In this document: positions 6,565-13,965 of the stretch, in pieces
Layout of the letters: every line of letters begins with the position of its first letter
How positions within the stretch are numbered: position 1 is the first letter of the stretch
From: Bacillota bacterium
GTDB lineage: Bacteria; Bacillota; Clostridia; Lachnospirales; Lachnospiraceae
Reading direction: 5' to 3'
Length of the DNA stretch: 16,722 bases
NCBI GenBank assembly: GCA_023420935.1
Contig: JAEZUR010000158.1
Coordinates: 1 to 16,722, forward strand
Notes under the pieces: generated by a model
Seen by the model: only the letters and a program-made list of their open reading frames with translations
Database searches by the model: none
What the model was told of the DNA's origin: nothing
Position numbers and translations under genes: made by a program

Positions 6565-8901
6565 CTAAGCATTCCATACCTCTTCCTTGTAATCCCTGAT
6601 TGTTCTATCACTTGAGAATTTACCTGCATTTGCAGTATTAATAAAACACTTTCTTCTAAAGCTATACATATCTGAGTAATCATGATTTGCCTTAAGCTTT
6701 GCTTCACAATAAGGTATTAAGTCAAGTAGTAAGTAATAATGATCTGGTTGATGCCAGCTTGCACCTTTCAATAAAGAATCATGTAATTCCTTAAACATGC
6801 CAGTACCACCATCATCAAAAGTACCATCAATTAGAGTATCAACTACTCTCTTAATTCTCTTATCTTTCTTGTAAAGATCTTTGGAAGAATAAGTTTTACT
6901 AATTTTCTCAATATCTTCAACTCTTGCTCCAAAGATGTAGTTGTTATCTTCTCCTGCCTGTTCTACAATCTCCACATTAGCACCATCAAACGTACCAAGC
7001 GTAACAGCGCCATTTAGCATGAATTTCATGTTACCAGTACCAGATGCTTCTGTTCCAGCTGTGGAAATCTGCTCTGATAAATCTGCTGCAGGAGTGATTT
7101 TTTCTGCATAAGACACATTATAGTTTGATACAAATACTACCTGCATCTTATTTCTTACATCCTTATCCTCATCAATCATTTTAGCTATTTCATTAATGAA
7201 TTTGATGATACCTTTTGCTCTGAAGTAACCAGGTGCTGCTTTCGCTCCAAAGATAAAGCAGGTTGGATTGAAATCTTTAATTCTTCCTTCTTTCAGACCA
7301 AAGTATATGTCAAGAATTGAAAATGCGTTTAATAGCTGACGTTTATATTCATGAAGTCTCTTAATTTGAATATCGAATATAAAGTCTGGATTAATCTGTA
7401 TGCCTTCTTTTTTCAAGATATAATCAGCCAACTGCTGTTTTTTAATTCTCTTGATGGAATCAAATTGTTTGATCACTGTTTTATCATCAGCAAACTTCTC
7501 TAATTCCTTTAATTTATCCAGGTCAGTTATCCATGAGTTACCAATCTTATCTGTTATAAAACCGGAGAGTTCCATATTAGATAGTGCCAACCATCTTCTC
7601 TGGGTAATACCATTTGTTTTATTGTTAAAACGTTCTGGGTAAATCTGATACCACTCTTTTAGGGCGTCATTTTTTAGTATTTCTGTGTGAATCCATGCAA
7701 CACCATTGGTTGAGTGACTTGCATATATCGCTAATCTTGCCATATGAATCATATTGTCATCAATGATATAATATTTTTTCTGCTCTTTTTCACTGGTAAT
7801 CTTAAAGCTCTTTAGGTCCTTAATTAACGCTTTTTGTATCATTACCACATATTTATAAACATTTGGAATCACTGCTTTAAATAATGTTACATTCCATTTT
7901 TCTAATGCTTCTGCCATAACGGTATGATTGGTATATGCAAAGGTATCTTTTGCAATCTTCAGCGCTTTTGCAAAGGACATATCTTCCTGTTCCATAAAGA
8001 TACGGACTAATTCAGGAATTGCAACAACTGGATGTGTATCATTTAATTGAATTGCATATTCATCAGAAAAATGACTGAAATCGTTTCCAAAAACTGCTTT
8101 ATAACGTTTTACAACATCTTGAAGTGAAGCACTTGAGAAGAAATACTGTTGTTTTAATCTTAATTTCTTACCAGCATCTGTGCTATCATTTGGATAAAGT
8201 ACACTAGTAATTGCTTCTGCATCATTCTTTGCCTTTACCGCTTTGTCATATTGTTGATTGTTAAATAATTCAAAGTTAAAGTTTTCTGTTGGTTCCGCTT
8301 GCCACAAACGTAATGTGTTTACTGTCTTTGCACCATATCCAATGACTGGAGTATCATATGGAACTGCATAAACGGTTTGATTTTTAAATTGAATTTCTAC
8401 TCTTTCCTCTTCTTTTCTAACAGACCATGGATCACCACATGCCATCCAATTATCTGCTGTTTCCATTTGGAATCCATTTTCGAAATATTGTTTAAATAAA
8501 CCGAATTTATATCTTAGTCCGTAACCATTCAATGTAACGCCAATGGTTGCACCAGAATCTAAGAAACATGCTGCAAGGCGTCCTAACCCACCATTACCAA
8601 GTGCTGCATCCTCAATGTCTTCAAACACTCTAATATCAATATTATTTTCACTTACTAGTTCAGAAAATTGATTTAAAAGGCCTAAGTTTAATAAGTTACT
8701 ATAAATTAAACGACCTATTAAAAACTCTGCCGAAAGATAACATACTTTCTTATCTTTTGAGTCTAGACCCCAATCCTTTCCTACTGTTTTCATGGCTGCT
8801 TTAGACACTGCATTATATAATTCAATGGTCGTAGCAGTCTTAACTGTTTTTCCATAGTCTAAGTCAAGTATCTGATTTACATCTGTTTTAAAATTATTCA
8901 T
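6565..8901 (-). CDS. glgP: Alpha-glucan (glycogen/maltodextrin) phosphorylase, GT35
   Basis: This is a 778-aa pyridoxal-phosphate enzyme that releases glucose-1-phosphate from the non-reducing ends of alpha-1,4-glucans. It carries the N-terminal EDAALGNGGLGRLAACFLDS block (96-115) and the QLNDTHP block (285-291). The NKTNGITQRRW block is at 427-437 and the KRLHEYKRQLLN block at 514-525. The cofactor motif EASGTGNMK puts the PLP lysine at 626, followed by NGAVTLGTFDGANVEI. The frame is open to 8979, overlapping malQ. I choose ATG 8901 because AGGAG lies 5 nt upstream and the protein then begins at the usual family position (MNNFKTDVNQIL). Length is at the short end for the family, and no long regulatory N-terminal extension is seen. 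With MalQ just upstream it should degrade imported maltodextrins; it could equally act on stored glycogen. Confidence 0.94.
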   Translation of the reverse strand: MNNFKTDVNQILDLDYGKTVKTATTIELYNAVSKAAMKTVGKDWGLDSKDKKVCYLSAEFLIGRLIYSNLLNLGLLNQFSELVSENNIDIRVFEDIEDAALGNGGLGRLAACFLDSGATIGVTLNGYGLRYKFGLFKQYFENGFQMETADNWMACGDPWSVRKEEERVEIQFKNQTVYAVPYDTPVIGYGAKTVNTLRLWQAEPTENFNFELFNNQQYDKAVKAKNDAEAITSVLYPNDSTDAGKKLRLKQQYFFSSASLQDVVKRYKAVFGNDFSHFSDEYAIQLNDTHPVVAIPELVRIFMEQEDMSFAKALKIAKDTFAYTNHTVMAEALEKWNVTLFKAVIPNVYKYVVMIQKALIKDLKSFKITSEKEQKKYYIIDDNMIHMARLAIYASHSTNGVAWIHTEILKNDALKEWYQIYPERFNNKTNGITQRRWLALSNMELSGFITDKIGNSWITDLDKLKELEKFADDKTVIKQFDSIKRIKKQQLADYILKKEGIQINPDFIFDIQIKRLHEYKRQLLNAFSILDIYFGLKEGRIKDFNPTCFIFGAKAAPGYFRAKGIIKFINEIAKMIDEDKDVRNKMQVVFVSNYNVSYAEKITPAADLSEQISTAGTEASGTGNMKFMLNGAVTLGTFDGANVEIVEQAGEDNNYIFGARVEDIEKISKTYSSKDLYKKDKRIKRVVDTLIDGTFDDGGTGMFKELHDSLLKGASWHQPDHYYLLLDLIPYCEAKLKANHDYSDMYSFRRKCFINTANAGKFSSDRTIRDYKEEVWNA

Positions 8902-8915
8902 CTTTGCTCCTGTCC

Positions 8916-8955
8916 GCTGCTTTTTACAGCATATTATTAAGAGATTATGTCTCTT
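8916..8955 (-). repeat. Two small hairpins in the malQ-glgP spacer
   Basis: The 55-nt spacer holds AAGAGA/TCTCTT around a 5-nt loop (8939-8955) and GCTG/CAGC around a 7-nt loop (8916-8930). The second ends just before the glgP ribosome site. Neither has a T run, so they look like junction hairpins. Confidence 0.4.
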
Positions 8956-8956
8956 T

Positions 8957-10465
8957 TTATCTACCGTAAGTTTCAACAAGTTCCTTCAATTTCAAAATAT
9001 CTCTATCCGTAAACTGATCTTTTCGCATTCTCCATCTCCAATTGGCTCCTACTGTAGCAGGAAGATTCATTCTTGCTTTATTATCTAATTTTAGAATGTC
9101 CTGCATCTGAAAAATCGCAACACTGGATACACTTGCATATGCTAGTCGCAGAATGGAATCTGATATCTCTTTCTTTTTCTTAATATTAAGATATCTTAAT
9201 AAATATTCTAATTCTTTGCCTTTCTTGTTCTGGAAGAATCCTACAATTGTTTCATTGTCGTGAGTTCCACCATACACAAGTGAATTGCTGTCTTTATAAT
9301 TATGCGGAAGATACTCGTTATCAGCACTTCCATCAAATGCAAACTGCAAGATTTTCATTCCAGGCCAACCGGTTTTGTACATAAGCTTTCTTACACTTGG
9401 TACAACTACACCCAAATCTTCTGCAATAATCTGTGCATCCCCAATGGACTCTTTGATTACATTGGTAAGTTTACTTCCTGGCCCTTTTCTCCATTCACCT
9501 ATCATGGCTGTTTCGGATTCAGATGGAATTCCATAATATCTAACAATTCCGATAAAATGATCTATTCGTATTATGTCATATAATTTAGCACTAGACTTCA
9601 TTCTTTCTCTCCACCAAGAGAAATCTTCCTTCTCCATAGCATCCCAATCATATAATGGGTTTCCCCATCTTTGTCCTGTTGCAGAGAATGCATCTGGTGG
9701 TACGCCTGCTACATTGATTGGGTTCTTACCTTCATCTAGTTCAAATAGCCTACCATGTACCCAAACGTCTGAACTATCCATAGAAACATATAATGGAATA
9801 TCACCAATTATCTTAATTCCCTTTTCATTGGTATAACTCTTTAGTTTCTTCCATTGTTGATTGAATTTGTACTGACAGAATTTCCAAAAATCAATGTCTT
9901 CTGACAACAGTTTTTTAAAGCGTTCCATTGCTTCTTTTTCACGATAGCATATATCTTTATCCCACAAAAGCCACTCTCTATTCTCAAAATGAAACTTTAA
10001 AGCCATGTAGAAGCTATAGTCGTCCAGCCAGTAAATATTGTCACTACAAAAGTTTTTGTAATCCGTTGTTTGTTTATGTAGACTATTCTTATATGCAATC
10101 TTTAATACCTGGAATCGATTATTATAAATGGTAGCATAATCAACCTCGTCGTCCCTGTCCCCCCACGTAAGAGAGGTTACATCGGTCTGCTTTAACAATT
10201 GTTCCTCTATCAAAAAATCAAGATCTATAAAATATGGGTTGCCTGCAAATGCAGAAAAGGATTGATAAGGGCTATCACCAAAACTGGTTGGTCCAACTGG
10301 GAGTACCTGCCAGTATTTCTGCCCAGCCAAAACAAGTGAATCAACAAATTTATAAGCTTCATCACCCAGTGTCCCAATTCCGTAAGGAGATGGTAAACTG
10401 CTAATTGGTAGCAACAAGCCTGCACCTCTTTCAAATTGTGAAACACTTTTACTCTTTATCATCAT
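8957..10465 (-). CDS. malQ: 4-alpha-glucanotransferase (amylomaltase), GH77
   Basis: This 502-aa cytoplasmic enzyme transfers alpha-1,4-glucan segments between maltodextrins, releasing glucose and making chains long enough for the phosphorylase. The N-terminal ERGAGLLLPISSLPSPYGIG block (12-31) and GDSPYQSFSAFAGNPYFIDL (63-82) are GH77 signatures. Catalytic residues are the nucleophile Asp302 in RIDHFIG, the acid/base Glu349 in IIAEDLG, and Asp403 in GTHDNETIVG. The C-terminal MNLPATVGANWRWRM block (466-480) is also typical. The first of two adjacent ATG codons is preceded by AAGGGG at 9 nt. It is the first gene of the operon, with a leader of about 108 nt from the predicted transcription start. 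Length is normal for the bacterial short type. Confidence 0.95.
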   Translation of the reverse strand: MMIKSKSVSQFERGAGLLLPISSLPSPYGIGTLGDEAYKFVDSLVLAGQKYWQVLPVGPTSFGDSPYQSFSAFAGNPYFIDLDFLIEEQLLKQTDVTSLTWGDRDDEVDYATIYNNRFQVLKIAYKNSLHKQTTDYKNFCSDNIYWLDDYSFYMALKFHFENREWLLWDKDICYREKEAMERFKKLLSEDIDFWKFCQYKFNQQWKKLKSYTNEKGIKIIGDIPLYVSMDSSDVWVHGRLFELDEGKNPINVAGVPPDAFSATGQRWGNPLYDWDAMEKEDFSWWRERMKSSAKLYDIIRIDHFIGIVRYYGIPSESETAMIGEWRKGPGSKLTNVIKESIGDAQIIAEDLGVVVPSVRKLMYKTGWPGMKILQFAFDGSADNEYLPHNYKDSNSLVYGGTHDNETIVGFFQNKKGKELEYLLRYLNIKKKKEISDSILRLAYASVSSVAIFQMQDILKLDNKARMNLPATVGANWRWRMRKDQFTDRDILKLKELVETYGR

Positions 10466-10511
10466 TTATATATGCCCCTTCTGTAAACAGTCCATAACTC
10501 CTATTTACCTC

Positions 10512-10519
10512 TTTCGAAA
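10512..10519. promoter_or_regulatory. Candidate operator half of the mal regulator (distal)
   Basis: TTTCGAAA is an 8-bp palindrome centred on CG, in the malQ leader. Its centre lies 41 and 51 bp from the two sites near the transcription start, close to four and five helical turns, so a looping or cooperative role is possible. Confidence 0.35.
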
Positions 10520-10551
10520 AAATAACTAAATAATTCGTCTCCACTTCTCAA

Positions 10552-10571
10552 TTTTCGAGAAGTTTCGAAAC
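10552..10571. promoter_or_regulatory. Candidate paired operator at the malQ transcription start
   Basis: TTTTCGAGAA (10552-10561) and the perfect palindrome GTTTCGAAAC (10562-10571) abut, both centred on CG with centres 10 bp apart. They cover roughly +3 to +22 of the predicted malQ transcript, a classic repressor position. LacI-family operators are CG-centred palindromes, and a LacI-family gene is encoded divergently next door. Binding itself is inferred. Confidence 0.5.
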
Positions 10572-10580
10572 ACTATAGTC

Positions 10581-10609
10581 ATAATACCATTCTTTCATGA
10601 TTTTGTCAA
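10581..10609 (-). promoter_or_regulatory. Near-consensus sigmaA promoter of the mal operon
   Basis: On the minus strand TTGACA (10609-10604) is followed by a 17-nt spacer and TATTAT (10586-10581). A start near 10574 would leave a leader of about 108 nt before malQ. The -35 is perfect and the -10 differs by one base, so the unrepressed promoter should be strong. Confidence 0.82.
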
Positions 10610-10739
10610 CATCGCTTTTTAATATTGTTGTTATTATCTCCATTTTTTATTCGTAAATCGAAGCATTGTTTGTATATTTTTACAAATGCCGTTTCATTTA
10701 AACTATTTATTCCTAAATTATAGGGTATTCCATATACAT

Positions 10740-10768
10740 ATGACAAATTATACAAAATAAGATATAAT
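10740..10768 (+). promoter_or_regulatory. Promoter of the LacI-family regulator gene
   Basis: ATGACA (10740-10745), a 17-nt spacer and a perfect TATAAT (10763-10768) form a good sigmaA promoter, with a start expected near 10775 and a leader of about 105 nt. A second TATAAT at 10772 lacks a matching -35. Confidence 0.62.
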
Positions 10769-10880
10769 TTTTATAATATACGAAAAATTGAAAAAGAAAG
10801 ATTGAAAAAGATATAGGTAAGGTTTATACTTATGAACATAAAAGCGATGTATATACGCATTACAGGGAGGATTATTAATA

Positions 10881-11894
10881 ATGGCTACGATAAAAGATAT
10901 CGCGAACAAGCTTGGAATAGCTGTCAGTACCGTTTCTAAGGGTTTAAATGGCGCAAGCGATATTAGTGATGATATGCGACAGCTCGTATTGGATACTGCT
11001 GTTGAAATGGGTTATGCATCTAAGAAAATGAAAACCCAAGGAAAACGCAAAGTATGTATACTCATCGAAAATATGGATTATGAAAACATTGATCAGTTTG
11101 GTTATGAAATCATTGTTGGATTCAAGCTATCAGCCGCAAGAAGACATTGGGATGTTTCTGTCATACCTACCAACCTTAATATGCAGACTGCCGAGAAATT
11201 CGATACATATATGTTGAAAAATGGATTTAGCGGAGCATTTTTATTAGGTTTTGCACTTCATGATGATTGGGTAAAACAACTGAATAAAACAACCGTACCA
11301 ACGGTTTTATTTGATAATTATATTAGTAATAATAATCATGTTGGATATGTGGGCACGGATAGTTATGAGGGAATAGAAACTGCCGTGAACCATTTAGTTG
11401 AGCTGGGACATAAAAAAATTGCCTTTCTTAACGGATCTAAGAATTCTATGGTTTCAGAACAAAGACAGCAGGCGTTTATACAAAGCTTAACCGCAAACGG
11501 AATCGAGCCAGATGAGAATCTAATGGAATACGGTTATTATGTTCCTGATTGCGCCAAGTATCATGTTCCGACTTTTCTAAAGCATGAAGCAACTGCTATT
11601 ATGTGCGCCAGTGATTTAATTGCATCTGGTGTAATCGCAGAGGTTACCAAACACGGTCTACGGGTTCCGGAAGACATTAGTGTAATTGGCTATGATGATC
11701 TACCAATTGCCACACAATTAAATCCTCCGCTTACAACCATAAGGCAGGATCGTATTGATCTTGGAAAAAGTGCTTTTCTCTTATTAGATGGTCTCGTTCA
11801 TAATGTAACCATTAGTAAAATGTTACTTCGAGCCAAATTTATAGAACGTAATTCAACCGCTAACTATGTAGCAAACAAAAATACAGAAGATTGA
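10881..11894 (+). CDS. LacI/GalR-family transcriptional regulator of the mal operon
   Basis: This is a 337-aa DNA-binding protein. The helix-turn-helix is at 3-24 (TIKDIANKLGIAVSTVSKGLNG), followed by the third headpiece helix to about residue 45 (GYAS). The periplasmic-binding-protein-like effector domain covers about 56-330 and contains the family's DNYISNNNHVGYVGTDSYEG, HLVELGHKKIAFLNG, CASDLIASGVIAE and DISVIGYDDLPIATQLNPPLTTI segments. AGGGAGG lies 11 nt before the ATG. The hinge after GYAS reads KKMKTQGKRK and lacks the usual NxxAR-L hinge helix, whose leucine normally wedges into the central CG step of the operator. The gene is divergent from the maltodextrin operon, so repression relieved by a maltodextrin is likely, though it could activate instead. 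Effector and operator are inferred. Confidence 0.9.
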   Translation: MATIKDIANKLGIAVSTVSKGLNGASDISDDMRQLVLDTAVEMGYASKKMKTQGKRKVCILIENMDYENIDQFGYEIIVGFKLSAARRHWDVSVIPTNLNMQTAEKFDTYMLKNGFSGAFLLGFALHDDWVKQLNKTTVPTVLFDNYISNNNHVGYVGTDSYEGIETAVNHLVELGHKKIAFLNGSKNSMVSEQRQQAFIQSLTANGIEPDENLMEYGYYVPDCAKYHVPTFLKHEATAIMCASDLIASGVIAEVTKHGLRVPEDISVIGYDDLPIATQLNPPLTTIRQDRIDLGKSAFLLLDGLVHNVTISKMLLRAKFIERNSTANYVANKNTED

Positions 11895-11918
11895 TTTTCT
11901 TTCTAAATAGTATAAAAT

Positions 11919-11964
11919 AACCGCCCAGTTAAGGAATATGATAGTTTTCCTTAACTGGGCGGTT
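11919..11964. terminator. Bidirectional terminator between the regulator and fliS
   Basis: AACCGCCCAGTTAAGGAA (11919-11936) and its exact inverse at 11947-11964 form an 18-bp perfect stem with a 10-nt loop. On the minus strand ATTTTATACTATTT follows, fitting the end of the flagellar transcript 3 nt past the fliS stop. On the plus strand the tail (CTATTAAGCTTTAT) is weaker but the very strong stem should also end the regulator mRNA. Confidence 0.85.
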
Positions 11965-11967
11965 CTA

Positions 11968-12447
11968 TTAAGCTTTATATCCTCTAGAATACTCGTTGGG
12001 ATTTACAAGGGTTTCATTTAATGTTCCTTTCCCATACGTAAGTCCTGCATACAATTGTTGTGAATTCTCCATTAGGCTACTCGAGTGATCTTCTTTGGCA
12101 ACGCCTTCAAATCCAATCAGTAATCGTTCCATTACCTTTTGTGCACTGTCTAAGATATCTGGTTTACGCTTCATGAGTGCTGTTATTACCCGCTTGTTAA
12201 CATAAAGGTATAATTGTATCAAATCATAGGAGATTATATATTGATAATTTAATCCTCCCATTAATTCATTCATCAACTTCTGAACTCGTTTCAATTCATT
12301 CTCATAAGTTTGAATATCATTTTGCAGAAAGGCTTCCTTTGCTTGTCTCATACTGTCTAATATCAACTCATATGTAATCACAACAAGCTCACTTTTATTT
12401 GCCTGGGTAATTCTTGCTGTATATACCTGCAGTTTTTCTTTTTCCAT
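11968..12447 (-). CDS. fliS: Flagellin chaperone FliS
   Basis: This is a 159-aa helical protein, MEKEKLQVYTARITQANKSE..., with the FliS layout. A Y-x(n)-A-x-K-x-EL-x(4)-Y-E start helix (9-30) stands where typical FliS has SPGELLLMLYDG. A helix of the ENELKRVQKLMNELMGGLNY type (49-68) follows, then YDLIQLYLYVNKRVITALM (74-92), close to the family's LYDYMNRRLIEAN segment. FliS binds newly made flagellin in the cytoplasm, blocks premature polymerisation and hands it to the export gate. The C-terminus, from about 130 (QQLYAGLTYGKGTLNETL...), extends past the usual ~130 residues. A ribosome site TAGGAG lies 7 nt before the ATG, and the gene starts 21 nt after flagellin. The sequence match is loose, but direct linkage to flagellin supports it. 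Confidence 0.85.
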   Translation of the reverse strand: MEKEKLQVYTARITQANKSELVVITYELILDSMRQAKEAFLQNDIQTYENELKRVQKLMNELMGGLNYQYIISYDLIQLYLYVNKRVITALMKRKPDILDSAQKVMERLLIGFEGVAKEDHSSSLMENSQQLYAGLTYGKGTLNETLVNPNEYSRGYKA

Positions 12448-12468
12448 TAAATTCTCCTATCTAACTGA

Positions 12469-13923
12469 TTAGCCTTGTAACAAGGAAAGGATTGTCTGTG
12501 GTCTTTCATTTGCCTGCGCAAGCATGGAAGTACCTGCCTGTGCTAATACATTTTTCTGAGTATAGTTGGCCATTTCTTCCGCCATATCTACATCTTCAAT
12601 ACGAGAAAGGGCTTCCGTCATATTTTCTGCTCCTACATCTAAGTTAGCAATGGCATGGTCTAAACGATTCTGATATGCACCTAACTTTGCACGGATTGCC
12701 GAAACATCATTGATAGCAGTATCTAATAATGTGATTCCAGCTTCTGCACCATCTTCTGTATTTAAGTTTATATTTTCAATTCCTAATGTTTTTGGTGAAA
12801 CCTGTGGGATCTTAACATCAACCATTTGTCCTTCATTAGCTCCAACTTGAAGACCTAGAGTACCTGCATCTAGGATAGTGATTATTGCATTAGGAGTCGT
12901 AGGAACTGTGGCAGGATCGACAAATTTCTCGTCAATCTCCAGTTTCATCTCAAATCCATTACTATCTGTAATTGTAACAATATTTCCATCTGTTGATACG
13001 GTTGCAGTATTGTTGAATCCAGACCCTGTTGGAGGTATACTTACTTTTGCATCCGTTCCTTTTGCTGTGGTAGTTATTGTATCAAGACCTAGCGCAATTG
13101 CTAGTGTTGGATCTGTACACGAAATAGTAATTGATTGATCCGAACCGCTTTCCTTAGATGTAAATACTAAATGTGCATTCGCGTCAGTTAATGGAACTTC
13201 TGCGGTTGCAGGTGCTGCTACTGCATCATTTGCTGTAAGATTAATGTTAATACTATCACATAGATTTCTTAACTTAGTCATTATGCTGGCTTGTGACTCA
13301 TTTGCTGCAATCTCAATTACTTCACCATTAACATATATCTTTCCAGATGCTGCGACTGGTAATGTAACTGCACTCGTGGTGTCAGCCACCGCTTTAGCAG
13401 GCAATCCTTCCTTTTCTACAATAATTCCATAGGATGTCGTTCCCACTTCATCAGATAAGGAAATAACATTCACATCTACATTACTTGAATATGATCTTCG
13501 ATCTAGACTACCATCTAATAATTTCTTGGTATTAAATTCTGTTGTTTCTGAGATACGTTTTATCTCGGAATTTAACTGATCTACCTCTGCTTGAATAGCA
13601 GTACGATCTTCATAAGTATTGGTTCCATTTGCTGCCTGTACAGATAATTCTCTCATTCTTTGAAGCATTGCTTCCACTTCACTTAAAGCACCTTCTGCTG
13701 TTTGAATAACTGAAATACCATCTGCTGCATTTCTAGATGCCTGCTCCAAACCTGCTATCTGCGTTTTCATCTTCTGAGATATTGCCATACCTGCAGCATC
13801 ATCTGCTGCACGGTTAATGCGGTAACCAGAGGATAACTTCTCTAAACTGCGATCTAATGCTGAATTGGTTCTCTTTAACTGATTGTTTGCCATTAATGCT
13901 GATATGTTATGATTAATTCTCAT
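12469..13923 (-). CDS. fliC: Flagellin (flagellar filament protein)
   Basis: This is a 484-aa filament subunit. The N-terminal D0/D1 region (1-140) starts MRINHNISALMANNQLKRTN and includes LEKLSSGYRINRAADDAAGMAIS (28-50) and LQRMRELSVQAANGTNTYEDR (87-107). The C-terminal D1/D0 region (about 395-484) includes GAYQNRLDHAIANL and ends TSMLAQANERPQTILSLLQG. The central 145-380 is the variable outer domain. Within it, residues about 190-280 resemble a Flagellin_IN-type motif (GKIYVNGEVIEI, LTANDAV, LVFTSKESGSDQSI). Two cysteines, Cys222 and Cys269, occur in this domain, which is unusual for a flagellin. GAGGAG lies only 3 nt before the ATG. It lies 42 nt after the large upstream protein, and I see no clear sigma28 promoter. 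Confidence 0.96.
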   Translation of the reverse strand: MRINHNISALMANNQLKRTNSALDRSLEKLSSGYRINRAADDAAGMAISQKMKTQIAGLEQASRNAADGISVIQTAEGALSEVEAMLQRMRELSVQAANGTNTYEDRTAIQAEVDQLNSEIKRISETTEFNTKKLLDGSLDRRSYSSNVDVNVISLSDEVGTTSYGIIVEKEGLPAKAVADTTSAVTLPVAASGKIYVNGEVIEIAANESQASIMTKLRNLCDSININLTANDAVAAPATAEVPLTDANAHLVFTSKESGSDQSITISCTDPTLAIALGLDTITTTAKGTDAKVSIPPTGSGFNNTATVSTDGNIVTITDSNGFEMKLEIDEKFVDPATVPTTPNAIITILDAGTLGLQVGANEGQMVDVKIPQVSPKTLGIENINLNTEDGAEAGITLLDTAINDVSAIRAKLGAYQNRLDHAIANLDVGAENMTEALSRIEDVDMAEEMANYTQKNVLAQAGTSMLAQANERPQTILSLLQG

Positions 13924-13938
13924 ATACTCCTCTTTTCT

Positions 13939-13959
13939 GTAGATCTTTTGCTCTTCTAC
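13939..13959 (-). repeat. Short hairpin in the flagellin leader
   Basis: GTAGA and TCTAC are inverse arms around an 11-nt loop, just upstream of the flagellin ribosome site. It is weak alone, but is the only structure seen in the 42-nt spacer. Confidence 0.25.
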
Positions 13960-13965
13960 GCTAGT

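Larger units (their letters stand above)
10466..10880. other. Divergent regulatory region between malQ and the LacI-type gene
   Basis: This 415-nt gene-free stretch holds the malQ promoter and leader on its left and the regulator promoter and leader on its right. The middle, about 10621-10739, is AT-rich with no clear motif I can support. The regulator leader also has an 11-nt direct repeat ATTGAAAAAGA at 10787 and 10801. Confidence 0.8.

Noticed and set aside
8902..8979. Longer glgP start overlapping malQ
   Set aside because: The extra 26 residues (LKLTVDKKRHNLLIICCKK...) do not look like the phosphorylase family, and AGGAG sits 5 nt before ATG 8901.
10835..10860. GTATATAC palindrome in the leader of the LacI-type gene as an autoregulatory operator
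   Set aside because: It is short, AT-rich and unlike the CG-centred sites in the malQ leader, so chance is the simpler explanation.
12878..13138. Plus-strand open frames inside flagellin and other genes (for example 12878-13138, 901-1137, 9302-9836)
   Set aside because: They lie antisense to well-supported genes, lack ribosome sites, and their products look like reverse translations of the real proteins.
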